Source: a virus | IMG/VR virus record: IMGVR_UViG_3300022847_000015 | Location: 1-33,443 of that record | DNA: 33,443 nucleotides | Reading direction: 5' to 3' (one strand) | In this document: in pieces, positions 1 to 5,961 of the stretch | How the letters are laid out: each line of letters starts with the position of its first letter | How positions within the stretch are numbered: the first letter of the stretch is position 1 | Program-made: the position numbers and the translations under genes | Notes under the pieces: generated by a model | What the model was told of the DNA's origin: nothing | Databases searched by the model: none | Seen by the model: the letters and a program-made list of their open reading frames with translations, nothing else

Positions 1-2
1 CG

Positions 3-776
3 GAGAAGCGCGTAGCCATAGAGGGCAAGCACGAAGGGTGGAGCCGACCGTGGATGGAGGATGAAGCGTCGGTAGAGGCTCACGCGGCGCGAGTCCGGGC
101 AAATGTTGAGAAGGCAGAGGCGCAAGGCAGATGGCCCGCCAACGTCCTACTAGACCCCGAAGCCGGGGCGATGCTGGATGCTCAGAGTGGGGAGTTGCAA
201 GCGGGCGCTTACCCAAAGGGGCCACAGGGCGGAGGCGGCAGCGTCTATGGCAACTATCAGGGCTTCAGCAGGGAAGAAAGAACCAACCTCGACGCCGGAG
301 GGGCCAGCAGGTTCTTTTATTGCGCCAAGAGTTCGGCAGCGGAGCGTTCGGCAGGGCTAGGCGGATTTGAGGAGAGGGCACCAACGGGCGCTGACATAGG
401 TGGGGGGAGAGATCGCAGGTCTGGAACCAAGAAAAACCCTCGACCAAGGGAGAGCAGCCCGAAGCGCAACCACCACCCCACCGTCAAGCCAATCAACCTT
501 ATGCGTTACCTAGTCCGCCTAGTCACCCCACCAGACGGCACAGTCCTCGACCCCTTCACAGGATCAGGCACCACCGGGATAGCAGCACACCTTGAAGGCT
601 TCGACTTCATCGGCATTGAGCGTGAGGCCGAGTATGCGGAGATCGCAGAGGCCCGCATCGCCTGGTGGTCACAGCACGAAGGCGACACCACCGAGATTCT
701 GGTCCGGGCAGGACTGGTAGAAAAGGCCGAGACAAAGCACCGCGAGTCCGGGCAGCTTGGATTGGAGATCCTATGA
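3..776 (+). CDS. DNA methyltransferase, beta class, 5' end outside window
   Basis: The frame is open from the window start, so this is the C-terminal 257 residues of a longer gene. The phrase GRWPANV, the phrase RFFYCAK, then NHHPTVKP and LMRYLVRLVTPP followed by the SAM-binding motif DPFTGSGTTG (bases 549-578) and FIGIERE are the usual C-terminal half of phage N4-cytosine or N6-adenine methyltransferases of the beta group. In that group the catalytic (D/S)PPY motif precedes the SAM motif, so it must lie upstream of base 1 and cannot be checked here. Such phage enzymes commonly modify the phage's own DNA against host restriction. The stop overlaps the start of the helicase gene (ATGA at 773-776), so the two are translationally coupled. 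An internal ATG at 54 could be mistaken for the start. The target sequence cannot be read from this part. Confidence 0.88.
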   Translation, partial: EKRVAIEGKHEGWSRPWMEDEASVEAHAARVRANVEKAEAQGRWPANVLLDPEAGAMLDAQSGELQAGAYPKGPQGGGGSVYGNYQGFSREERTNLDAGGASRFFYCAKSSAAERSAGLGGFEERAPTGADIGGGRDRRSGTKKNPRPRESSPKRNHHPTVKPINLMRYLVRLVTPPDGTVLDPFTGSGTTGIAAHLEGFDFIGIEREAEYAEIAEARIAWWSQHEGDTTEILVRAGLVEKAETKHRESGQLGLEIL

Positions 777-2098
777 GCGCCGAGCCCGTAATCAACCTCG
801 AGATGGAGCGCCAAGTTCTCGGAAGCCTCATGCTCACCACGGCAGACCGGGTACAGGCGGTCCAAGTCGACTCCGGGCTAAAAGCCGACCACCTGTATTT
901 CGACAAGCACCGGGCCATACTGGGAGCAGTCCTGGCCGTAGCAGGCGAGGCAGACCCGGACGAGCTGCTAGTTGCCGCTGAATTGGAGAGGCGCGACGGG
1001 CTGAAAGAGGCCGGGGGAGCGAACTATCTGAGCGAACTGTGCGCCACGGTTTCAGCGCCGGCCAACGTCCTGCACCACACCCGCGTTGTCATCGAGGCGG
1101 CAGAGTGGCGATCGAAGCAGACGGCGGCAGGACTGATAGCCGAAGCCGTGGAGGGTCGGGACCGGGCAAAACTAGGCGAAGCTGAAGCCCTGCTCACCAA
1201 AGAGATCGTCCATGCCGCCAGCACCTACAACCCGGCAGCACTTCAGGCAGTAGCTCAGAAGCTCCTAACCCACGAAGGCGCGGAGACCTTCCCCTGGCCG
1301 CTCGGGAAGCTGAATGAGCTGACTGACGGCGGGATGCGCCGGGGCGAGTTCATAGTTCTAGGCGGGCACACCTCTCACGGCAAGTCAGTCCTGCTAGACC
1401 AGACCTTGAACGGGATGACTTCGCTCGGGAAGCAATGCCACCTTTACATCAATGAGACAACGATCGAAGAGCGGGTTGCCCGATCTTTGGCCCGGGCAAC
1501 GGGGATCCCCTACTCGAAGATCATCCGAAACCGACTGAGCAGCGAAGAGCGCGAGACTCTGACCCGGGCAGCACCTAAAGCCCTGGCATTCGGCATTACC
1601 AATTGCGCGGGATGGGATGCCGAACAGATCGGCCACCACATCCGACGCAATAGGTGGGATGTGGCAGCCGTGGACATTCTTCACTTGATCCCGCACGAGG
1701 AAACGAAAGACCTCGAGCAGATCGCCGGCACGTTCGCCCGGGTAGCCCAGCAAGCAGATTGCGCGATCCTGGCAACGGTTCACCTAAACCGCAACCGGAT
1801 CAAGACCGCGAAGGTTCCACGGCCTACCAATGCCGACATCAAGGGCGCGAGCGCATTCGAGCAGAACGCCAACACGGTCTGTTTCGTATGGCGAGAGCAA
1901 AATGCGACCGGGATTCCGCAGCCTCATGGAGTCGTCTACTTCACAAAGGTCAGAAACGGCAGGCTAGGCGAGACATGGGTTGACCTTAACGGGGAGCGAT
2001 ACCGATTCGAGAGCAACTACCGGGGCAACGACGGAGACCCCGGGCCAGCGCCACCAGTCGAAGAGCCCGCGCCGGTCGAGGATCCGCTGCCCTTCTGA
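773..2098 (+). CDS. dnaB: Replicative DNA helicase, DnaB family
   Basis: A 441-residue helicase that would unwind the fork ahead of the phage or host polymerase. The N-terminal DnaB domain begins MSAEPVINLEMERQVLGSLM. The RecA-like domain has Walker A GGHTSHGKS (G197 to S205, with K204 as the ATP-binding lysine), Walker B-like VAAVDILHL (D301), a sensor-type ATVHLNR and a DnaB motif 4 region (NADIKGASAFEQNANTVCFV). The start at 773 is chosen because it forms the ATGA overlap with the methyltransferase and begins the conserved domain; the frame is open further upstream to 665. The protein ends in an acidic/proline tail terminating VEDPLPF, which resembles the C-terminal tip of single-stranded DNA-binding proteins and is not a usual DnaB ending. 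No separate loader or primase is visible nearby. Confidence 0.92.
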   Translation: MSAEPVINLEMERQVLGSLMLTTADRVQAVQVDSGLKADHLYFDKHRAILGAVLAVAGEADPDELLVAAELERRDGLKEAGGANYLSELCATVSAPANVLHHTRVVIEAAEWRSKQTAAGLIAEAVEGRDRAKLGEAEALLTKEIVHAASTYNPAALQAVAQKLLTHEGAETFPWPLGKLNELTDGGMRRGEFIVLGGHTSHGKSVLLDQTLNGMTSLGKQCHLYINETTIEERVARSLARATGIPYSKIIRNRLSSEERETLTRAAPKALAFGITNCAGWDAEQIGHHIRRNRWDVAAVDILHLIPHEETKDLEQIAGTFARVAQQADCAILATVHLNRNRIKTAKVPRPTNADIKGASAFEQNANTVCFVWREQNATGIPQPHGVVYFTKVRNGRLGETWVDLNGERYRFESNYRGNDGDPGPAPPVEEPAPVEDPLPF

Positions 2099-2230
2099 CC
2101 CGCATCGTGACTCCCGTTGTAAGCGATCCTAAGCGCCGCGCCGGGCAAAGTGACCTAGACCACTAGACCGGGCCAAAACATCCGGGAGATAGCAGCGTAG
2201 GGCGATCAGTAAGCAACTAACAGGGTCGGC

Positions 2231-2250
2231 TCGGTATCTTGACTAGCGTC
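2231..2250 (+). repeat. Direct repeat copy 1, core TTGACTAGCG
   Basis: The sequence TCGGTATCTTGACTAGCGTC matches 2297-2316 at 18 of 20 positions, with C/T differences at positions 8 and 20. The two copies start 66 bp apart. They could be binding sites for a small DNA-binding protein such as the adjacent AlpA-like protein; that is inference. Confidence 0.75.
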
Positions 2251-2258
2251 GTGCACGA
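2249..2258. promoter_or_regulatory. 10-bp perfect palindrome TCGTGCACGA
   Basis: A perfect palindrome abutting the first direct repeat. It could be part of an operator or may be chance; there is only one copy and no functional evidence. Confidence 0.35.
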
Positions 2259-2260
2259 GA

Positions 2261-2290
2261 AGAGCCGGCCCCGCAATGGCGACCGGCTCT
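2261..2290. terminator. Hairpin between convergent genes, possible bidirectional terminator
   Basis: AGAGCCGG (2261-2268) and CCGGCTCT (2283-2290) form a perfect 8-bp stem with a 14-nt loop. It lies between the converging helicase and HTH genes, the expected place for a terminator serving both strands. There is no clear T-run on either side, which is common in high-GC actinobacterial DNA, so termination is inferred from position and structure. Confidence 0.5.
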
Positions 2291-2296
2291 GACCCT

Positions 2297-2316
2297 TCGG
2301 TATTTTGACTAGCGTT
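2297..2316 (+). repeat. Direct repeat copy 2, core TTGACTAGCG
   Basis: The sequence TCGGTATTTTGACTAGCGTT is the second copy of the 20-bp repeat at 2231-2250. It overlaps the stop codon of the minus-strand HTH gene (2315-2317). A related TTGATTAGCG is found at 28643-28652, directly before the start of the Cro-like gene. Confidence 0.75.
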
Positions 2317-2527
2317 AACCGCGCCCGCGTCCCTCTCCAGGTTCGGCACGATCCCGGATGTTCGCCGCCTTCCATTGCCGGACGGCCTCGAGATCCCATA
2401 CTCTGCCTGCCCTAAGCTCTGCGATCGGCTTAGGGAAACCGGGCCTCGAGATCCAGTAGTAAACCGTCGAGCGGTCGACCTTGAATGATGCGGCCAGGTC
2501 TCCAGCTTGAGCAATCCGGGCGGCCAT
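2315..2527 (-). CDS. Small helix-turn-helix protein, AlpA/excisionase-like
   Basis: A 70-residue protein whose segment AASFKVDRSTVYYWISR followed by PGFPKPI and RVWDLEAVRQWKAA is the typical layout of MerR-like AlpA/excisionase proteins, in which a winged helix-turn-helix binds DNA. Proteins of this type act as excisionases or as small transcription regulators. No integrase is present in the window, so a regulatory role seems more likely. It is the last gene of the minus-strand operon; its start ATG overlaps the stop of the 42-aa membrane peptide (TAATG), so it probably relies on translational coupling rather than its own ribosome binding site. The C-terminus is rich in Gly, Arg and Glu and looks disordered. 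Confidence 0.75.
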   Translation of the reverse strand: MAARIAQAGDLAASFKVDRSTVYYWISRPGFPKPIAELRAGRVWDLEAVRQWKAANIRDRAEPGEGRGRG

Positions 2528-2655
2528 TAGAGACCGTCCGGGCCAGACAGACCATGCAGCTCATGGCCTGTCAGTCCCCAGGAGACCAGGACCGCAATAG
2601 CAGCGACGAGCAGGACCGCCGAACAGATCCCATAGAACAGCCCCGGGCGGGTCAT
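2527..2655 (-). CDS. 42-aa single-span membrane peptide
   Basis: This short reading frame begins MTRPGLFYGICSAVLL and continues with VAAIAVLVSWGL, a clear single transmembrane helix of about 20 residues, followed by a short polar tail. Its ATG overlaps the stop of the upstream 99-aa gene (ATGA) and its TAA overlaps the ATG of the HTH gene (TAATG), exactly the coupling used throughout this genome. That fit on both sides is the main evidence that it is translated. The function is unknown; small phage membrane peptides can be holin-like, superinfection-exclusion or lysis-timing proteins, but nothing here distinguishes these. Confidence 0.65.
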   Translation of the reverse strand: MTRPGLFYGICSAVLLVAAIAVLVSWGLTGHELHGLSGPDGL

Positions 2656-2951
2656 GTCAGATCCCCAGGCGAGAAGCTGAAGAGCTTGACTCCAGGAGTG
2701 AGCGGCTTCGGCGCCGGCTCGTCTTCTGTATGGAATCCGACGACCTGCTCAGTGCAACCCGCAGCCCGCAGGATGTCAGCAGTATCGGGACCGCCGCCGT
2801 AGCTTTCCATACCACGGGCCAATTCTTCGGCTACATCGTCTAACGCTTGGTCGACCCGCATTCTCTCGGTCGCGTTGTAACAGTCCCGGCCCTTCCATTG
2901 TGCGCGAACTTCGGCAATAGCTTCCGCCGCTGCTTCTGTGAATGAATGCAT
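2652..2951 (-). CDS. Hypothetical 99-aa protein
   Basis: I do not recognise this family. The start is placed at the ATG beginning MHSFTEAAAEAIAEV because GAAGGGA lies 8 nt upstream on the minus strand; the frame also has an ATG nine codons earlier without such a site. The N-terminal half (FTEAAAEAIAEVRAQWKG, then RMRVDQALDDVAEELARGM) is predicted to be two amphipathic helices with a charged surface. The C-terminal third is proline-rich and probably flexible. It is separated from the upstream 182-aa gene by about 77 bp but belongs to the same minus-strand operon, and overlaps the next gene by 4 bp. Confidence 0.65.
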   Translation of the reverse strand: MHSFTEAAAEAIAEVRAQWKGRDCYNATERMRVDQALDDVAEELARGMESYGGGPDTADILRAAGCTEQVVGFHTEDEPAPKPLTPGVKLFSFSPGDLT

Positions 2952-3028
2952 GATGGATCCCTTCTGGTTGATTGGCAATACAGGCCCGGGGCCGGAAACG
3001 ATCCGACCTACGCCATCCCGGGCAGCAG

Positions 3029-3577
3029 CTAGAACGGCAAAGGATCGCTCCGGGTCTCGACCGCTGACCCTTCCGGCTCACAGTCCAGGACCGGGCCGGC
3101 AGCGTCGGATAGTTCATCCTCAAAGGCGAAGACAAACGATTGAAGAGCCGAGACCGTATTAGCGACCTTCTGCCATTCCCGGGCCAATTCTTCAGACCGG
3201 GCAGTATCCGGGCCAACGTGGTCGGCCAATTCCATTAGCGCATCATGCGTGCTCGGATTGAAGTAGCGGCTCGACCAATTGGCAGCGGGCCAGAACGCCT
3301 TGCCGATCAAGACACAATTAGCCCGCCGACCCTTAGGGATCGTTTGCCAGAAGCGTTTATCCGCCACGATCTCGCCGGGTTGCTGGAATGCGGCCAGGGC
3401 AGTATTAGCCGGGGTCAACGATCCGCCATGAAGAGCCCGGGCGACGAGAAACCGGGCGATACCCTGCCCGGTCTCAAGTGCCTCGAGGCTCGCCGTTAGC
3501 AGCTCGTTCAACATCTCACGCCGGGCAGCTTTATCGGCATCGGATAGGAATGAAGCTTCCGACCTATAGCGGGCCAT
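3029..3577 (-). CDS. Possible ArdC-like ssDNA-binding protein with SSB-type tail
   Basis: A 182-residue protein. Residues about 35-95 (LETGQGIARFLVARAL, then LTPANTALAAFQQPGEI and FWQTIPKGRRANCVLIG) loosely follow the N-terminal ArdC pattern in which an S/T..N..L...Q.P segment is followed by W...GR..KG. ArdC N-domains bind single-stranded DNA in antirestriction proteins. The match is weak and the metalloprotease part of ArdC is absent. The last residues are DPLPF, like the C-terminal tip by which SSB recruits partners, and the same five residues end the phage helicase. An ssDNA-related role is therefore plausible but inferred. The start ATG overlaps the stop of the upstream 48-aa gene (TGATG). 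Confidence 0.6.
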   Translation of the reverse strand: MARYRSEASFLSDADKAARREMLNELLTASLEALETGQGIARFLVARALHGGSLTPANTALAAFQQPGEIVADKRFWQTIPKGRRANCVLIGKAFWPAANWSSRYFNPSTHDALMELADHVGPDTARSEELAREWQKVANTVSALQSFVFAFEDELSDAAGPVLDCEPEGSAVETRSDPLPF

Positions 3578-3723
3578 CAGGATTGCTCGCCTTCAGATAG
3601 CCGCCATCCGACACCGTGGCAATGGATCGCCCCGATACGCCGGGCCAATTTGTCAATGGTGGCGAACCGGGAAGGATGCGTCCCATAGCCTAGATGGCAG
3701 ATAATGTTGCCTTGCGATGCCAT
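3577..3723 (-). CDS. 48-aa Cys/His-rich peptide
   Basis: A small reading frame beginning MASQGNIICHLGYG and containing C9, H10, H16 and the cluster H34-C35-H36 (AIHCHGVGW). The spacing could bind a metal ion but matches no zinc-finger pattern I know. Support for it being real comes from its exact fit in the operon: its ATG overlaps the TGA of the upstream gene and its TGA overlaps the ATG of the downstream gene (TGATG in both cases). No function can be assigned. Confidence 0.6.
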   Translation of the reverse strand: MASQGNIICHLGYGTHPSRFATIDKLARRIGAIHCHGVGWRLSEGEQS

Positions 3724-4031
3724 CAGGCTTCATCCTCGTAGTGATCTACGATCTCTGACCAGTTGACAGAGTGCAGAGCCGAGTTGACCAGATCAGCGGC
3801 CAAACCGCTATCAGGCATCGGGAACAGATCGCCAGACCAGACCAGATCCTTCAGAGCTTCCGCCCGGTCGTATCCGGCGGAATGAGCGAGGACTGTCTCC
3901 CTCGCATAGTCCTGTGATCCGGGCTCGTTGTCGATCCATAGGTTGACAGCCCAGGTTTCATAATTCGTCCACCCGTTATAGCCGGGCGAGTTCTGAGCTT
4001 CGATTACTGTCTTGTATTCTTCCGAGTTCAT
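3723..4031 (-). CDS. GWTNYETW-type phage/plasmid protein (DUF7249-like)
   Basis: A 102-residue acidic protein whose hallmark is YNGWTNYETWAVNLWIDNE near residues 18-36, a signature found in many phage and plasmid proteins of unknown function. It is the first gene of the minus-strand operon. On the minus strand GGAGA lies about 9 nt before the ATG, and the promoter at 4108-4137 gives a leader of roughly 70 nt. The family often appears in accessory or antirestriction regions, which would fit its ArdC-like neighbour; that link is inference. Confidence 0.75.
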   Translation of the reverse strand: MNSEEYKTVIEAQNSPGYNGWTNYETWAVNLWIDNEPGSQDYARETVLAHSAGYDRAEALKDLVWSGDLFPMPDSGLAADLVNSALHSVNWSEIVDHYEDEA

Positions 4032-4107
4032 TCGATCATTCTCCGATCGTTTGGCAGATCCCGGGACGCTAGAACGTTGCCGGGATCACTTTGTCATTAC
4101 GCCATGA

Positions 4108-4137
4108 TGTATAGCACAGACCGTAGGAAAGTGTCAA
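4108..4137 (-). promoter_or_regulatory. Sigma70-type promoter for the minus-strand operon
   Basis: Read on the minus strand, TTGACA (bases 4137-4132) is followed by an 18-bp spacer and TATACA (4113-4108). An overlapping CTATAC gives a 17-bp spacer. This is the best promoter in the window and lies about 75 bp upstream of the first minus-strand gene (ATG at 4031). The strength and isolation suggest early, host-polymerase-driven expression of the 4031-2315 operon. Confidence 0.8.
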
Positions 4138-4269
4138 GGGCTCGGCGGAAACATTGCGGACCATTCACCAAACCGGGCAGCAATCACAGACTGACAGGCG
4201 ATTAGAAGGCAGTGAGCGGCGATCTGGGCCACGTTCACGCCGGGCAGGACCGCTAGCATTCCCTCAGAT

Positions 4270-4782
4270 ATGGCCGACGCATACGGACAAGACATCAAGG
4301 ACGCTGCGAAGATCCTGCATCTCGAGGGCTTACGGTCCCGGGAGATCCGGGAGAAACTAGCCTCAGGGAACGCCGGCCTACCGTTCGAGGTCGACCCTTC
4401 AACCAGGACGATTGACGGATGGCGGAAGAAATGGAAACTCGACGGGATCCGGGCCGGGCTATACGTCAGACCGGGAGAAGAGGAAGAGCAGGAGGATGCG
4501 GGCTATCGTCGGCTCTTAGGTATTCACCGAGAAGCGCTGCTCAGGCTAGATGAGTCGGTACAGCGCGGCAAGCCTAATCAGGCATGGGTCAAGGCAGTGA
4601 GCCAATTACAGGCCACGGTCGACCAGGCCAGGAACAGGCGAAGGCAGCAGGCAAGGCGAGAGCGCGGGGCCAAATTGAGCAGCGAAGAGTCGGCGGAAAT
4701 GGGCGGGCCATCTGTTGACCCGGGCAGTATCCTCGAGGCCCTAGCAGCGGAGCAGAGCGAAGAGCTGGGCAGCGAATCCTAG
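4270..4782 (+). CDS. Putative small terminase subunit / HTH DNA-binding protein
   Basis: A 170-residue protein. The N-terminal 60 residues (AAKILHLEGLRSREIREKL, then TRTIDGWRKKWKLDG) look like a helix-turn-helix of the type found at the start of phage small terminase subunits, which recognise the packaging site and feed DNA to the large subunit. The middle (residues about 80-130) is a charged helical, probably oligomerising segment with an Arg-rich stretch RNRRRQQARRERG. The C-terminus is acidic. Its position before the large terminase supports the call, although two ribbon-helix-helix genes intervene. No Shine-Dalgarno is seen; TAGCAT at 4254-4259 lies 10 nt upstream of the ATG and could drive a near-leaderless mRNA. 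Confidence 0.6.
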   Translation: MADAYGQDIKDAAKILHLEGLRSREIREKLASGNAGLPFEVDPSTRTIDGWRKKWKLDGIRAGLYVRPGEEEEQEDAGYRRLLGIHREALLRLDESVQRGKPNQAWVKAVSQLQATVDQARNRRRQQARRERGAKLSSEESAEMGGPSVDPGSILEALAAEQSEELGSES

Positions 4783-4891
4783 AACGCGCGCCCGCGATAT
4801 AACAGCGGTTTGGACCGGGCAGTAAGGCCATAGGACCGATAAGGGAAGATGCGGCGAGACTTGGCAGGCAGTACGGGCGGAGTGGGATTAG

Positions 4892-4915
4892 GGATTAGTG
4901 GGAGGATTAGTGGGA
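4892..4915 (+). repeat. Tandem 12-bp repeat GGATTAGTGGGA x2
   Basis: Two perfect adjacent copies of GGATTAGTGGGA, preceded by a partial copy (AGTGGGATTA at 4881-4890) and followed by two more matching bases. The strand is strongly G-rich. It lies 110 bp after the terS-like stop codon. Confidence 0.8.
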
Positions 4916-5219
4916 GGCAACATGATTATGCGCGGGCGATCGCGGCACCAGGCAGGCCGGCGACCAGGGCAGGGCGACGAGCTGGCATCGGTAGCAGCAC
5001 AGGTAGCAGCTAGGCCAGAAGGTAAGGCACAGAGCCGAGTTAGCTTAGTCACAGACAAGCGTATGAGTGCGCAGAGCTACGATTCTCGGACCGCATATCC
5101 CTTACCTAGCCTCAAGAAATTAGCGCCGGGACCGGGCCACCCCTTCAGGAAAAACCGGGTCCCATCTCGTAAGTATCCTACCCCCGCCACCCATATAACT
5201 GCGCTAATTCCCCCTAATC

Positions 5220-5282
5220 GTATATACCTTTCAGACTAATCAGCCTGTATATACCCCCACCGTCCGGTCCAGCGTATATACC
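5220..5282. repeat. Three GTATATAC palindromic boxes at 27-bp period (iteron-like)
   Basis: GTATATACC occurs at 5220-5228, 5247-5255 and 5274-5282, so the starts are exactly 27 bp apart. The first eight bases are a perfect palindrome. The 18 bases between boxes are unrelated, so this is a protein-binding array rather than a simple tandem duplication. A degenerate fourth box (CATATAACT) sits in register near 5192. The last box ends 6 bp before the ATG of the first ribbon-helix-helix gene, making autoregulation by that protein the simplest reading; a partition-type centromere, origin or packaging site are alternatives. Confidence 0.8.
5275..5280 (+). promoter_or_regulatory. Possible -10 (TATATA) for a leaderless transcript, inside box 3
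   Basis: TATATA ends 8 nt before the ATG at 5289 and there is no Shine-Dalgarno sequence in between (CCTCCCCT). In actinobacteria a TANNNT hexamer at this distance often starts a leaderless mRNA at or next to the start codon. If so, a protein bound to the third GTATATAC box would directly block the promoter. No -35 is recognisable. Confidence 0.4.
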
Positions 5283-5288
5283 TCCCCT

Positions 5289-5600
5289 ATGGCTAAACGA
5301 GATAAGACGATCCTGATCCGAGTCACCGACTCCGAGCGAACGGTCCTGAAAGACCGGGCGGCTATAGCGGGAAAGGGCGTGAGTGCCTTCCTCCGGGATA
5401 GCGGGCTGGGGGATAAGCCTCCGGTCCAGCGTGACCAGGTACTTGCCCAGAGTCCCGCGCCAGCGGTTAAGGAGCCGCGAGTGGTGGGGGCCGGGGAACG
5501 GAGCCTTGCGGAGCGGAGGGAGCGCCGGGCCAAGCAGTTGAGTACCACGATGCCTTTGAGCAATGCGAGGCAGTTGGCGACCCGGGAGATTGCGGAGTGA
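5289..5600 (+). CDS. Ribbon-helix-helix DNA-binding protein (MobC/CopG-like), paralogue 1
   Basis: A 103-residue protein. Residues about 6-37 (KTILIRVTDSERTVL, then AAIAGKGVSAFLRDSGLG) have the beta-strand, helix, helix pattern of ribbon-helix-helix proteins as in MobC or CopG: a basic strand that enters the major groove followed by a dimerising helix pair. The middle is proline-rich linker. The C-terminal 32 residues (LAERRERRAKQLSTTMPLSN) are closely matched in the next gene's product. It lies immediately downstream of three GTATATAC boxes, which it may bind. The two genes overlap by 4 bp (GTGA). Role may be transcriptional control, packaging-site recognition or segregation; the first is the most economical. 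Confidence 0.7.
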   Translation: MAKRDKTILIRVTDSERTVLKDRAAIAGKGVSAFLRDSGLGDKPPVQRDQVLAQSPAPAVKEPRVVGAGERSLAERRERRAKQLSTTMPLSNARQLATREIAE

Positions 5601-5932
5601 GCCGGCGAACGAAGCTCCTACAGATCCGGGTCACCGAGAGAGAGCATCGGCTGATCGGGGAGTGGGCCGAGAACGAGGGGCTGACCATGAGCAACGTCGT
5701 CAGGCGGGAGCTGGGCATGGATGTTTCGACGGGCTGGGAGAGGCGGGCTGAATCTGTACCTGCCCCGCAGGAGGCCGTGGCAGAGGTTGAGGAACCGGGC
5801 GAGGAAGTGGAGATTGTGGTTTGGCCCGAGATTGACCTTGCGGAACGACGGGAGATCCGGGCGAAACAGTTGGCCGCGAAGATGCCCCTGGTCAAGGCTA
5901 GGGCTCAGGCGCTCCGGGAGATACCCGAGTAG
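5597..5932 (+). CDS. Ribbon-helix-helix DNA-binding protein, paralogue 2
   Basis: A 111-residue protein starting with GTG within the GTGA overlap. Residues about 5-35 (TKLLQIRVTEREHRLIGEW, then GLTMSNVVRRELGM) repeat the ribbon-helix-helix fold of the preceding protein. The central section is acidic (EVEEPGEEVEIVV) where the first paralogue is neutral, and the C-terminus (LAERREIRAKQLAAKMPLVK) matches the first paralogue at most positions. The pair probably arose by tandem duplication and may form heterodimers. It is followed closely by the large terminase gene. Confidence 0.7.
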   Translation: MSRRTKLLQIRVTEREHRLIGEWAENEGLTMSNVVRRELGMDVSTGWERRAESVPAPQEAVAEVEEPGEEVEIVVWPEIDLAERREIRAKQLAAKMPLVKARAQALREIPE

Positions 5933-5961
5933 CGGCCTGATCGTTGATTAGTATTCAGGCG

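Larger units (their letters stand above)
2099..2314. other. Intergenic region between convergent genes
   Basis: This 216-bp gap separates the 3' ends of the helicase (+) and the HTH gene (-). The left half holds two CCGGGC motifs (near 2141 and 2165) and no credible reading frame. The right half holds two near-identical 20-bp direct repeats and a hairpin, listed separately. Confidence 0.6.
4783..5288. other. Noncoding region between terS-like and RHH genes; candidate packaging or control site
   Basis: About 500 bp without a convincing gene. The left part is G-rich and contains a 12-bp tandem repeat (4892-4915). A weak inverted repeat GGGACC (5128-5133) / GGTCCC (5158-5163) follows. From about 5165 the DNA turns AT-richer and ends in three GTATATAC boxes. 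A frame of 113 codons (4898-5239) exists but its Arg/Pro/Gly-rich translation looks random. Lying between terminase genes, this is the natural place for a pac/cos site or a regulatory region; neither is demonstrated. Confidence 0.5.

Noticed and set aside
2315-2527. Excisionase of an integration module
   Set aside because: The fold fits, but no integrase or attachment site is visible, so only an AlpA-like DNA-binding protein is claimed.
4898-5239. 113-codon + frame in the terS-RHH gap
   Set aside because: The translation is Arg/Pro/Gly-rich without structure, runs through tandem repeats and the first GTATATAC box, and has no overlap coupling.
5944-5961. TTG start for terL at 5944
   Set aside because: It has no Shine-Dalgarno and adds only six residues; the ATG at 5962 is simpler, although not proven.
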